Translations under genes and position numbers: made by a program
Shown: positions 23,801-30,254 of the stretch, piece by piece
How positions within the stretch are numbered: the stretch's first letter is position 1
Layout of the letters: every line of letters starts with the position of its first letter
The notes under the pieces: model-generated
Seen by the model: only the letters and a program-made list of their open reading frames with translations
Told to the model about the DNA's origin: nothing
The model's database searches: none
NCBI RefSeq assembly: GCF_000002235.5
Contig: NW_022145606.1
Location: 17,190,254-17,254,253, forward strand
DNA length: 64,000 bases
Direction of reading: 5' to 3'
Source of the DNA: Strongylocentrotus purpuratus
Lineage: Eukaryota > Echinodermata > Echinoidea > Camarodonta > Strongylocentrotidae

Positions 23801-26800
23801 TATTTTTTTTTTCATAATTATTATGGAAAAAGAAAAAAAGGGGGGGGGGGGGTATCCAAAACGTACACATGAGAATTGTTAAAGGGGGGGGGGGTTCCCC
23901 CCCCCCTGTGTACACGCCTGAGTTCTGATATATAATTCCAAACGGGAATAGCAAATTGGTCGATCGTAGTCAAGAGACATTGTTTTAGAGCTAAAGTAAT
24001 ATTAGTCTTGAGAGGGCGCTATACAGCATAAAGAGTTTATTATCTACAATTTCATCACTTTGGGCTCGATTTCAACCGCGACAACGATCATTGAATATTG
24101 TAAAATCGCATATGCTTCCAAATTCATTTGAACCAAATTCATGACCCCATACAAAAACGTTACCTTTAACCCGCAATATTAGATGCGCTCAAGGTAAGCT
24201 ACGCTTAATTTGGCACCTTGGTAGAAAAAGATCAAGCTGACTCTGGACAATAAAGGGGATGTCTAATTTATGGGAAATTTGTAAAAATACTAGTTGTAAT
24301 TAATGGGTCAAAAATTATTTATGTTTAGAAAGATCTCATTAAAAGAGATCGGACAATTTTAAGTCGTTTTCGCTGTGCAATCATTACCTGCCGATTGTAG
24401 CTGGTCGACATTCAAATACTCCCATGAAAATGAGGTTATGAACGCTTTGCAATTTGCAATCAATTTGGGACGAGTTTCATCACTTGTTTGTTTGCCCTGT
24501 CTTTCGTTCAGACAGAAAATTGTCCATCAATAAATATTTAATTGAAAGACCAAATACACTGAAAATGGGTCAGCTGTTTAAAGGCCCACTGCACTACTTG
24601 TAGCTACTTGCGCCCTCTATATAACAAACAATGCCTAATCGGTGACCATTGGTCCCCCATGATCCTCTTTTTCTTATGTTAACTGAGAGCTGAGTTGATG
24701 AGATAACCACCCGTCCAGTGACCTTGCAGGGCGGTCTAATCCCTCCTGTTAACTACGGCAGGTAAGCTTTAAGTCCTGGCCATGTGAACAAACACGTTTA
24801 AACTTAGTAAAATGCTGTTGACAAATAATGCTTTGTTCTCTTTAATTTAATTATGTGCACAAAACATGTTATGAGTTCAATATTAATAAACTTTATGTTT
24901 CTCTTTTTTGTGTTTTATCAAATTATTAAATTGATATCAAGAATATTTTCAGTAATTCTATACATTCAGATATCAGTTAATTGATGCCAGTAACTTTCCT
25001 TTTTTCTTCAATTGCTTCCATCAATAAAATTTTGTCATTAATTATTGTTGTTATTATTATCATCGTTTATAAAAAAAATAGTAGTAGTATTATCATTATA
25101 ATTAAATATAATATTGTTATTACTATCTTTATAATTATTATCATTATCATCATAATTTTTCTCACTATTGCCGATAGTGTAATTTTATTGAAAGTGATAG
25201 TTAAGTTCTTGTTTCAGACCGCAAATACCTTCAAAGCGCATGGTTATTGCTCTTATTCTTATTTATGACATTTCTAGTGCTCTGTTAGAACCTAACATTG
25301 CTAGGAAGGTAATTATAGACCCCAAAATGTGTGAAAATTATCCAATACGATCATACCTTAAAAAATTAAAAAACGGTGACCGTTAATCAATCAATTAGTT
25401 AATAATAATAAAATTTGGGCCGGCTGGCTGTGCGTATTATTATCAACATGAAAAAGCCAACAAAAAGCCAACATCGGCATTGGCTGCAATAAAATGTATA
25501 AGGCTCCATCTCGTTTTTTCCAACTGCTGGCTATGTGGGGCTCCCCACGTATTAGAAATCGTTATATTTATGGATAATTTTATGTCAGCCGTCTCTGAAC
25601 CGATTTTGATCAAACAAAGATGATTTTGTCATTTAATTTGTATGTACTTTCAAATGTAACACTCAGTTTTTCATTATCTCACACAAATTATTGTGTGTAG
25701 CGCCCTCTGCAACAAAACTCAACTATTAATTCGATTTGAATTGTATATTGTACAATGTTAAATTGACAAATTCAAACTGATTGTAGTTTAACTTCCACAA
25801 TACCCCAATGTGGGTGACATGAGAATAAATTGTCATTGTCATTGTCATTGCTCTAATCTTAAACCTGGCCATGGGTTATGTAAATGTTAATTAGGCGTAT
25901 TGGGTCAAACACAAAATGTGGAATGTTGTCTCGAAAGGGTTTACTCACCAACTTTGACGGTCAGGAGATACTTGTAGGTGCAGCATGCACCGCCCTCACA
26001 GGCCTTGCATTCAATATCGCATTCGCCGAGGGCGACCTGCAGTCGTTTTCCGCTAACATAGGGACCACAATCGAGCGATTCGACCTCTCCAGATATTGTT
26101 TTCCATTCTGTTAGCGTGACCCACGTGGACGTTTCGTCGGAAGCCAGGTAGTGAACCTCGTCCTCATGCGAAATGACGGGACACACGGCTGCGTAAAATA
26201 AGAAGTGAAATTTGGTTACTTTTGGAAGTTTTGGGCGGACTCTTTGTATTTTTTTGTTTTGTTTTAGTAAGATCTCGAAATCAATGTCTTTCTTCCAGGA
26301 AGAGGGGTCATGGTTTAGTGGATACGTCAGGGACTATGGATCACACGTTTGGTTCGCGGATCGAGCCCCGCGCTTCGACACGACGTGTGCGATTTGACTG
26401 TAGCTACTATACTATACTCCCTTCACACAAGACGTTATTTCGATCTCGCAATACATGAATAGCTGCGCCATCAAGCCTATCAAAAAATATATTAGCACAA
26501 TATTTAATAACATTGCGAATTTAAAGTTAGAAATATATATGCATTTTTCTTTCCAAGTTAGTTGAACTGTTTTTTAAAATAATTTATTTTATATTTTTCC
26601 CGTATCGAAATTAACCTTATTTGCAGAATTTCCTCAAATTTATTCCAAGTAATCAGCCGCAAGCATATCAGTTACTCCTATACACAGAGTGTGGAGAGTG
26701 GCAAATGTTGAAAAAAGGTTTTGCCGTAAGCCTAGTTATGCCAGGTTGGTATTCAATCCCTAATTTGTGAAGGTGCTGTGGTCCAGTGGATACGTGGCAG

Positions 26801-28685
26801 GACTGTGAAGGGCAAGGTACGACATTATTAAAAGGTACTATTTGCAGTCCAAAAATTGAAAAATTTGAATTGAAAGATAAAACTTATTGAGAACTTCCTT
26901 CAAAACGAAAAGGCTTGAAAATGTCTTTTTTTCGTGGGAAAATAACGACCATTAGTAATTGTTGAATTGATTTAGTAGATATTCTGATTTTGTTACCCCT
27001 ATACCAAATGGTCGTATGTTTTGACCTGCGTAAAGATTTAATCAGTTTAATTTTGGCCATTACAAGAAGTGGGTTATTGATATATAGACAAATGCTCATG
27101 TACACTATACAGTTCATTTTATGTCTATGTAATTACCAAAGAAAAAAAGAAGTCGGTCAGTCACTCAATAGTGTTTGACAATAAAGTCCAGAAAGTAAAC
27201 GGGTTTCCTTGCATATTTTGAATACCAGATTACCGCTAATGTTTACATTTCACAAATAGGACAAACGTGACGTATAATTCATAATTCCTGCAAAGTTCTG
27301 CAGAATTTGATGATGGCTGCAAAAGGGATACAGTACCTTTAAAATTCCTATTGCAGCAGCTAATGTCCTCTGGCAATACATTAATCTACATTTTCCACAC
27401 TCCACCCAGTAAAAAAGATAAAGTTTACCTCGCAGGAACTAATCATTAAAACACACTATATATACAAAATGGTAATTAAGATGCAAACTAAAATTAATAT
27501 CTAAACATTGAAGCCGAATCAAACACCTTCGTTGAACATAAATCAAAATACAATCGTATTAACAACAATAAAACTCAGGAAAAAATGATTTTCTTCGATT
27601 CACACTGAGACTCTTCCATACTGGAGCCCTATATCCCATGTATTCAAAGATTCAAATTGCAGTATTGTTAAATAATCTTATTTTATTATGAAATTAACAA
27701 TTAATCCGGAATATTGTTTCAAAAGAACGAAAAGACATTTTGTACAATTGAATCATCCTATGTTGATTTCATCGCACAGGCAGTTCTTACCAATTTAAGA
27801 CAGGAAATAATATTCTTATCAACTATAATTGATTTTGTGGATGTGAACCAAGTTTTATTTTCGGCATTCTATTCTGTACTTTTGATAGTCTACCAGGTAT
27901 TCCTCAAGAGATGACCATGCCCAATTGCAATAATCCAAGAGTGCTGGGCAGACTAATGGAACAACGTAACATTTTCAAAAAGCTCATTCGGTAATACAGG
28001 TTAACATATCGTCTCAAGAGCCTGATTCGTTAAGAGACCTTTTTATCAAGCATTACGCCAACTTATTTTAATATCTAAACTCTTTTAATCTGATTATCAT
28101 GGAGAATTAATTATACATCACAAAATGTTCGAAGTCTGTGACGTGTACATAATAACATAATCGATAATCGATAATCGATTTAAGTGTCAGCTTTGAAGAA
28201 AAATGTAATATTTGTAGTCCGCGTTGCATATAATTTTGTAAATAATGTGCATTTTGCCCCTTGTGATCCATAAGTCCGCTGACTTGGTCAATATATATTA
28301 CAGATATCACTCCACACAACACATTCACAAACGTCCACGCACACAAATACACCCACACAAATCAAATTAGCAGAGAAAATCAGGACATTTGTAAATCATG
28401 TGCATTTTGCCCCTTGTGATCCACAAGTCCGCTGACTTGGGCAATATAAATATAAATGAGTTTAACATAATGATACAAAGTTATTAGGCGCGGAATCTCC
28501 CTATTAGCCTATGTAATAACTTTAACATATCATATACAAAACTTCGTTTTCTGCTGAAAAAACACACAACATTTGTCATACAATATTGTTTATAATTACT
28601 CAATATCATGGTACTTACGAATAATAACATTTGCGTTCGTGCCCACGAACAGGGCTGCCAACATGAGCCCAATCACACGCCACAT
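2624..28685 (-). CDS. Secreted protein with 5 CCP (sushi) modules and 2 C-type lectin domains, complete 13-exon model
   Basis: Model joined by hand, 5' to 3' on the minus strand: 28685-28619, 26188-25949, 21893-21699, 20718-20524, 19543-19349, 18369-18175, 17195-17001, 15924-15827, 12634-12477, 7370-7207, 6373-6285, 5273-5107, 2780-2624. Every intron begins GT and ends AG. Phases agree at all 12 junctions, and the sum is 2115 bp: 704 codons plus TAA. Order of parts: signal peptide, 80-residue Cys-rich region, five ~65-residue CCP modules, CTLD1, CTLD2, short tail. No membrane anchor is visible, so secretion or extracellular location is inferred. CCP plus CTLD combinations are known in adhesion and innate-immune proteins of animals; the ligand here cannot be told. 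CCP number may vary between alleles because the exons sit in a near-identical tandem array. No gene name is recognised. Confidence 0.85.
2830..3110. repeat. Degenerate CAGTTCAG/CTCAGTTCAG repeat
   Basis: Imperfect tandem units of about 20 bp (CAGTTCAGCCTCAGTTCAGT) that decay into GGTCAGTT-like words. It lies in the last intron of the lectin gene. Confidence 0.7.
3296..3840. repeat. 90-bp minisatellite, ~6 copies
   Basis: TTGATCGTAGACCTAAGCCT recurs at 3301, 3391, 3481, 3571, 3661 and 3751, exactly 90 bp apart and nearly identical. Both strands have a long open frame because 90 is divisible by 3. It is intronic to the lectin gene and not considered a gene. Confidence 0.92.
3850..4640. other. 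Unassigned intron sequence
   Basis: AT-rich. No exon, repeat array or mobile element recognised. Confidence 0.3.
4660..5070. repeat. (ATT/ATC)n microsatellite region
   Basis: About 400 bp of TTATTA, TCATCA and related trinucleotides with interruptions, ending just before CTLD2 exon 12. Confidence 0.85.
5107..5273 (-). CDS. Exon 12: CTLD2, middle exon
   Basis: 167 bp, phase 0 in and phase 2 out, donor GTAAGT. It encodes 55 residues starting ECRRLKGRLAPSLNEAQNEA, with KPAWFNLHNL where CTLDs carry WIGL. The acceptor (AATTTGAAG) has a weak pyrimidine tract, probably because the 540-bp ACT repeat and an AT-rich stretch lie directly upstream, but it is the only one that keeps the frame. Phases equal those of exon 9. 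Confidence 0.87.
5318..5857. repeat. (ACT)n trinucleotide repeat, ~540 bp
   Basis: Long ACT array interrupted by GCAACT, TAACT and ACC variants. It starts about 45 bp upstream (gene sense) of CTLD2 exon 12. Runs of Thr, Leu, Ser or Val read from it are artefacts. Confidence 0.95.
5860..6284. other. Unassigned intron sequence
   Basis: Between the ACT repeat and exon 11. Nothing recognised. Confidence 0.3.
6285..6373 (-). CDS. Exon 11: CTLD2, first exon
   Basis: 89 bp, phase 1 in and phase 0 out; acceptor GACATAAG, donor GTAAGT. It encodes 30 residues, ECGDVSGYIFFQDRCLRFIT and then NPDSFEAQCH, the opening hairpin and first helix of a CTLD. The usual Trp of the helix is Phe. An additional Cys (QCH) could pair with the additional Cys in the last exon. 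Same size class and phases as exon 8. Confidence 0.85.
6600..7016. repeat. 65-bp minisatellite, ~6 copies
   Basis: CTCTAGATGCAGATATGGGA recurs near 6648, 6719, 6784, 6849, 6914 and 6979. The first step is 71 bp and the rest are 65 bp. It lies in the linker intron between CTLD1 and CTLD2. Confidence 0.9.
7207..7370 (-). CDS. Exon 10: CTLD1, last exon
   Basis: 164 bp, phase 2 in and phase 1 out; acceptor TTGTTGTCCAG, donor GTATGG. The C-terminal half of CTLD1 has GPDCVSV, then NGKWTNECCYTRHPAICE: the D-C-V, W-N-D-like and I-C-E signatures. The usual EPN or QPD sugar-specificity triplet is replaced near KRPERASG, and WND reads WTN, so classical calcium-dependent sugar binding is doubtful. An additional Cys follows the canonical third one (ECC). 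A short Gly/Pro linker (GPIGDPG) leads to CTLD2. Confidence 0.92.
7371..8170. other. Unassigned intron sequence
   Basis: Intron between CTLD1 exons 9 and 10. Short local duplications (ATGCCCGTTGCCC twice near 7670-7710) but no recognised element. Confidence 0.3.
8177..8446 (-). mobile_element. tRNA-derived SINE
   Basis: Minus-strand reading opens with a tRNA-like head: box A TTGGCTCAGTCAGTAGAGC and box B GGGTTCGAACCCC with correct spacing. An unrelated ~180-bp body follows and ends in an ATT-rich tail (forward AATAATAATAAT near 8180). This is the SINE layout; it is not a functional tRNA gene. Confidence 0.8.
8590..10110 (+). pseudogene. Degenerate LINE reverse transcriptase
   Basis: Broken frames in order carry RT landmarks: NYRPIYILSVVSKIIERAV near 8858, LRKAFDTVDHN near 9061, KWFRSYLTRHKQT near 9146, MYADDSTLTVNG near 9320 (catalytic ADD kept), then a thumb-like region (NFLGTIIGEELNWPKHVDKV) to about 9824. 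Several stops and frameshifts, no endonuclease seen, so a dead 5'-truncated non-LTR element in an intron. Jockey/CR1-like by motif style. Confidence 0.85.
10506..12225. repeat. 55-bp satellite, ~31 copies, with 330-bp higher-order units
   Basis: Unit TTGGTGGGCTAAAGATAATT + TAAGGTTATCCTGYTGACTT + ATACAAGACAAGAAG. Diagnostic variants repeat every 330 bp (6 x 55): AACGATAATT at 10916 and 11246, TTGGATGGCT at 11071 and 11401, and ACATAACAATTAG blocks near 11552/11882 and 11662/11992. It sits in the CTLD1 intron between exons 9 and 10. Confidence 0.95.
12226..12476. other. Unassigned intron sequence
   Basis: Between the 55-bp satellite and exon 9. Nothing recognised. Confidence 0.25.
12477..12634 (-). 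CDS. Exon 9: CTLD1, middle exon
   Basis: 158 bp, phase 0 in and phase 2 out; acceptor CCTTCTAG, donor GTTTGT. It encodes 52 residues beginning KCKAKKGQLAIPRSEDKAEV, with NDVWIGPQSL near the middle. It matches the conserved CTLD core C-x-x-x-G-G-x-L-A and the W-I-G-L strand (WIG present, Leu replaced by Pro). It joins exon 8 as VQAR-KCK, giving the usual W..A...C spacing. Confidence 0.9.
12725..12890 (+). pseudogene. Possible LINE ORF2 fragment
   Basis: One open stretch reads RRMLRMPLTDRVSNEQKREM, resembling the R-M-L-R-x-P-W-T-D-R-V-S-N segment found after the RT domain in some LINEs. It is short and isolated, so weakly supported. Confidence 0.35.
12891..14440. other. Unassigned intron sequence with small repeats
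   Basis: Contains a (TA)n/(GA)n tract near 13125-13165 and a diverged copy (about 13630-13790) of the stretch at 870-1040. No exon recognised. Confidence 0.35.
14440..14822. repeat. 44-bp minisatellite, ~9 copies
   Basis: Unit AAACGAAACATTAAACCAAG + CCTCCCCTTTCCCGCATCGT + GTGT. Some units are 2 bp shorter (CGCACGTGTG). Isolated copies lie at 15350-15407 and 15783-15825, the latter reaching the donor of exon 8. Confidence 0.93.
14823..15349. repeat. AT-rich stretch with (TG)n microsatellite
   Basis: Poly-A and AT-rich sequence, a (TA)n run near 15200, then a (TG)n run with CG interruptions at 15220-15290. No gene. Confidence 0.75.
15408..15782. mobile_element. TTAA-flanked MITE-like element, family 1, copy 1
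   Basis: 375 bp bounded by AGGGAT...ATCCCT and flanked on both sides by TTAA (15404-15407, 15783-15786). The flanks together reconstruct one 44-bp minisatellite unit (ACGAAACA-TTAA-ACCAAGCC), so the empty site is present in the array nearby. A homologous copy in inverted orientation is at 37703-38080. An internal palindrome AACCGTTCGGCGAACGGTT lies near 15600. No coding capacity. TTAA targeting is known for the piggyBac superfamily; membership is inferred. Confidence 0.9.
15827..15924 (-). CDS. Exon 8: CTLD1, first exon
   Basis: 98 bp, phase 1 in and phase 0 out, donor GTAAGT. It encodes 33 residues beginning GTPLRCPRGFELFEGKYCF and ending ADIWEVQAR. This is the start of a long-form C-type lectin domain: the C-P-x-G-F/W ... 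Y-C hairpin and the W-x-x-A helix. The acceptor at CCCAAG (15925) was chosen because it keeps phase 1; a second AG 12 bp inside (CCCCTCAG) would shift the frame. The intron just 3' of the donor carries a copy of the 44-bp minisatellite unit. Confidence 0.88.
15925..16205. other. Unassigned intron sequence
   Basis: Between exon 8 and the ~50-bp repeats. It is partly homologous to the intron segments that follow each CCP exon (for example CTGCGCTTCC near 16112 and 17412). Confidence 0.4.
16206..16965. repeat. ~50-bp intronic minisatellite (oldest block)
   Basis: Imperfect units of the type AACACAGAGTAACATAGCGA + AAGACAGAAAGCAAAAATGA + TAAAAGGAT. The same minisatellite, shorter, precedes (in forward coordinates) each later CCP exon. 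Antisense open frames rich in Leu, Cys, Phe and Ser come only from this repeat. Confidence 0.88.
17001..17195 (-). CDS. Exon 7: CCP/sushi module 5 (divergent copy)
   Basis: 195 bp, phase 1-1. The CCP pattern is intact, but the peptide differs from the other four at a few sites: EIICAKPG for EITCAKPG, NTIPVSGG for NTRPVSGG, and KWSKDPPTC for KWTKEPPTC. All four CCP cysteines and the Trp are kept, so it should fold. It is the oldest member of the array and the one next to the lectin domains. Confidence 0.92.
18175..18369 (-). CDS. Exon 6: CCP/sushi module 4
   Basis: Fourth 195-bp CCP exon, 1174 bp from exon 5, with the same peptide. Its downstream intron keeps the base GACGATATAG shared with unit 1, whereas the introns after exons 3, 4 and 5 read GACCATATAG. 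This places it between the old and young copies. Confidence 0.92.
19349..19543 (-). CDS. Exon 5: CCP/sushi module 3
   Basis: Third identical 195-bp CCP exon, 1175 bp from exon 4. Splice sites and flanking introns match exon 6 almost base for base, including shared variants in the upstream minisatellite (GAGAGAATATC rather than GAGAGGATATC). Exons 5 and 6 are therefore sister duplicates. Confidence 0.92.
20524..20718 (-). CDS. Exon 4: CCP/sushi module 2
   Basis: Same 195-bp exon as the previous one, 1175 bp away, with identical splice sites and an identical 65-residue peptide (four CCP cysteines, GKW, PPTCEG). Phase 1-1 symmetry lets copies be added or removed without disturbing the frame. 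Confidence 0.92.
21699..21893 (-). CDS. Exon 3: CCP/sushi module 1
   Basis: 195 bp, phase 1-1, acceptor AATACAG and donor GTATGT. It encodes 65 residues with the CCP pattern: Cys in ITCAKPG, then DYTYSCKPGF, VCELSG, a Trp in GKW and the final Cys in PPTCEG. CCP modules are ~60-residue disulfide-bonded beta units (Cys1-3, Cys2-4) that bind proteins or glycans and form extended stalks. The peptide is identical to those from the exons at 20524, 19349 and 18175. This exon is the 5'-most of the array. The partial array unit further upstream (to 22795) contains no CCP exon. Confidence 0.92.
22852..22903 (-). pseudogene. Half of an EGF-like exon (probably broken)
   Basis: Minus-strand reading gives YECECNEGFVGDGNSCN followed by a perfect donor GTAAGT, in phase 1 like its neighbours. 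This is the C-terminal half (last Cys residues and the G-F-x-G-D-G turn) of a calcium-binding-type EGF module. Going upstream, the same frame meets a TAA two codons before the Tyr, and the sequence is then LINE endonuclease-like. A stretch reading NEDCANDSDND just upstream in another frame also resembles an EGF start, so an internal deletion is possible. Including it would break the otherwise perfect gene model, so it is left out. Alternative: a chance match. Confidence 0.4.
22904..23620 (-). pseudogene. LINE endonuclease fragment
   Basis: Minus-strand frames give HGLGVLLRKEMFNFVSIIKQ, VFWLKISEKAFGFAFIL and GDFNARTG (near 22975-22992), the signature of an APE-type endonuclease of non-LTR retrotransposons. 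Stops and frameshifts interrupt it. It ends abruptly beside the half EGF exon, without RT or 3' tail. Confidence 0.75.
23665..23912. repeat. Cluster of poly-G/poly-C tracts
   Basis: Four G runs of about 10-30 bases (23670, 23750, 23840, 23885) and one C run, separated by AT-rich sequence and ending at TACACGCCTGAG. This looks like the decayed end of a G-rich-terminus transposon. Run lengths in the assembly may be unreliable. Confidence 0.6.
23913..25948. other. Unassigned intron sequence
   Basis: Between the LINE fragment and exon 2. AT-rich, with TTATTA-type tracts at 25030-25160 and a CATTGT repeat at 25833-25852. No exon recognised. Confidence 0.3.
25949..26188 (-). CDS. Exon 2: Cys-rich N-terminal region of unknown family
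   Basis: Acceptor TTTTACGCAG and donor GTGAGT bound 240 bp, phase 1 to phase 1. It encodes 80 residues starting PVCPVISHEDEVHYLASDE. The second half carries a tight cysteine cluster: LDCGPYV, then GECDIECKACEGGACCTY, seven Cys in about 40 residues. I do not recognise the family. It is not a CCP, EGF or CTLD pattern, although symmetric 1-1 phases are typical of shuffled extracellular modules. It may be a disulfide-bonded domain placed before the CCP stalk. Coding nature is supported by the open frame, both splice sites and phase agreement with exon 1 and the CCP exons. Confidence 0.8.
26305..26400 (+). mobile_element. tRNA-like SINE head, degenerate
   Basis: GGTCATGGTTTAGTGGATAC resembles a box A region. 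GCGGATCGAGCCCCGC about 45 bp later resembles box B and a T-arm. No clear 3' tail. A second box A-like stretch (CTGTGGTCCAGTGGATACG) lies at 26770. Confidence 0.45.
26400..26831. other. Unassigned intron sequence
   Basis: Intron 1 of the lectin gene. Nothing beyond the box A-like stretch noted for the SINE. Confidence 0.25.
26832..27338. mobile_element. TTAA-flanked MITE-like element, family 2, copy 1
   Basis: About 507 bp. It begins AAAGGTACTATTTGCAG and ends with the inverted match CTGCAAAAGGGATACAGTAC. TTAA lies at both borders (26828, 27339). The body (CAAATGGTCGTATGTTTTGA, GCAAAGATTTAATCAG-like words) recurs in the same orientation from 63540 to the window end. Non-coding. Confidence 0.8.
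27343..28618. other. Unassigned intron 1 sequence with a short direct repeat
   Basis: A ~65-bp sequence (GTGCATTTTGCCCCTTGTGA + TCCAYAAGTCCGCTGACTTG) occurs at about 28226 and 28400. Otherwise AT-rich and unassigned. Confidence 0.45.
28619..28685 (-). CDS. Exon 1: start codon and signal peptide
   Basis: The ATG at 28685 opens a 22-residue peptide, MWRVIGLMLAALFVGTNANV plus two isoleucines. It has one early arginine, a hydrophobic core and a small-residue region near VGTNA: a typical cleavable signal peptide. The exon ends after one base of a codon (phase 1) at a strong donor, GTAAGT. The frame stays open upstream to 28973 with another ATG, but that extension is rich in Arg, Cys and Ser and would bury the signal sequence, so the inner ATG is preferred. 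Bases above 28685 would be 5'UTR and promoter. An inverted CCAAT motif lies near 28763, but no clear TATA box was seen. Confidence 0.8.
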
Positions 28686-29604
28686 GCTGGCTTTGGTCCT
28701 GAACTTCTGCGTAGAACTTGTAGAATAAAATCGTCTTCGTTTTGCGGCTGCTCTCGTCCAATAGTTAGGATGGAAGTGATGACTGGGTCTTAAGCAGTAT
28801 ACAATATCAAGGGATCCGAGAAGCAGAGAGAACGCAAAGGGTGTAACCACTCTCTTTCTAGTGGGACAGGTGCAGCCAATAGCAGTAAGTATACTAGGAA
28901 AGGGCGTAACACATACACCATAATTTCTAGCTATATCAAAAAAGCACGCACTAAATAGACAAAGGTGTTGCAAAATTGTGGATATATGACAGCTTTATCC
29001 AATAAAAACAAGCATTACAATCAACTCCATATTTGGTAGCGCTTTGAGTGATGTAAGCGTCAGAAACAGTGCTTCAGAAATCTGTATGGGTTTAATTTTG
29101 ATTATTAACATCCGTAAGAGACAATGATAAAAATAAAACACTTTCATTTACATATGTTCAGCTTTGTCCAATAAAAGCATTCATGAAGTACGAAAGGGCG
29201 CTACCTTCATTTGCATATTAGTCTAGTACAGCCAGTATATTTTAGGTAGTAATGACGTCTTTGATTGTATTTACATAATGTAAAATGATGCAAGAGGGGT
29301 TTAGGGAGTTTGGAGTCTCTCTTTTCCATCTCTTCTTCGCCCTGGGTTGCGCTCATGCTGGGCTCAACACCACGCATGAAGGGGTGATATGGGGACTATG
29401 TCTTTTCATCCATTCCCCAGTCTGTGTAGGACTCAATCCCTTTCTGTCTTCGGGAGACTTCAATCTAGATCATGTCAAATAATGCCTCAAAACATATCTA
29501 TTTCGGCAAGTGTGAAAAATACTCTTTTCATTGGAGGGGCCTGTGCTTTTGAATGTTCTTTAATCAGAAATATGTCACCATATAAACGGAGTAAATTATC
29601 AGTA
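28686..29604. other. Upstream region of the lectin gene
   Basis: Expected 5'UTR and promoter of the minus-strand gene. CCAAT-like inverted motifs at about 28763 and 28877; no TATA box found. No other gene seen. Confidence 0.3.
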
Positions 29605-29677
29605 CCATCATCATCATCATCATCATCATCATCATTATCATCATCATCATCATCATTATCTTCATCAACATCATCCC
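29605..29677. repeat. (TCA)n microsatellite
   Basis: Near-continuous TCATCA run with a few TTA and TCT interruptions. Confidence 0.9.
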
Positions 29678-30129
29678 CCACCCTCTTTAAAATTGTCTTC
29701 TCTTTTCATTTTCGCCATGATACGCATACCAGAAAATAAAATAACGACATAACCGGATAGCACTAAATTAATATTTTAAAAAACCGGCGAGAATTCTACC
29801 TTATAACATTTTTTAAAACTGAAATCTTACCGATAGAGCTAACTATTGATTAACAATCTTTATCATTTCTCATCATACACTGTCGCTCATAAAGGTGGAA
29901 TATTTTTTTTTTATTCCAAATTATGAAATTATTTTAAAAATAATTAAAAAAATAATAGATCTTGATAATAGTATACATTCTCAGATTTTATTGAATAATA
30001 ATTTGCCAATGTGTGTTTTGCGTGACTGCTTAAGCATGTGTATGCTACTATGCTTATCAACTAGGGGACCTATGCTCTTAACTCATAAATGACAGTAATG
30101 AGGATTAATGCCCCACAGAAGGGCACTAA

Positions 30130-30215
30130 TATAGCACATCGACACGGTTTTGATCCTGGGGCCTCACAGTTACGAGGCCATTGCTTTGTCACTGAACCAT
30201 GACTGTACGCAGCGG
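30130..30215 (-). mobile_element. tRNA-like SINE head inside the left arm
   Basis: Minus-strand reading gives CATGGTTCAGTGACAAAGCA, then GGCCTCGTAACTGTGAGGCC and a box B-like CCAGGATCAAAACC. The counterpart in the right arm (36045-36095) keeps only the last half, where the tandem repeats begin. Confidence 0.5.
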
Positions 30216-30254
30216 GGGCTAGGGTAGGGAGCAGTTTCCATAGATTTAAAAAAA

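Noticed and set aside
28596..28973. 125-residue protein with an N-terminal extension before MWRVIGLML
   Set aside because: The extension lacks protein-like features and would displace a clear signal peptide; most likely 5'UTR.
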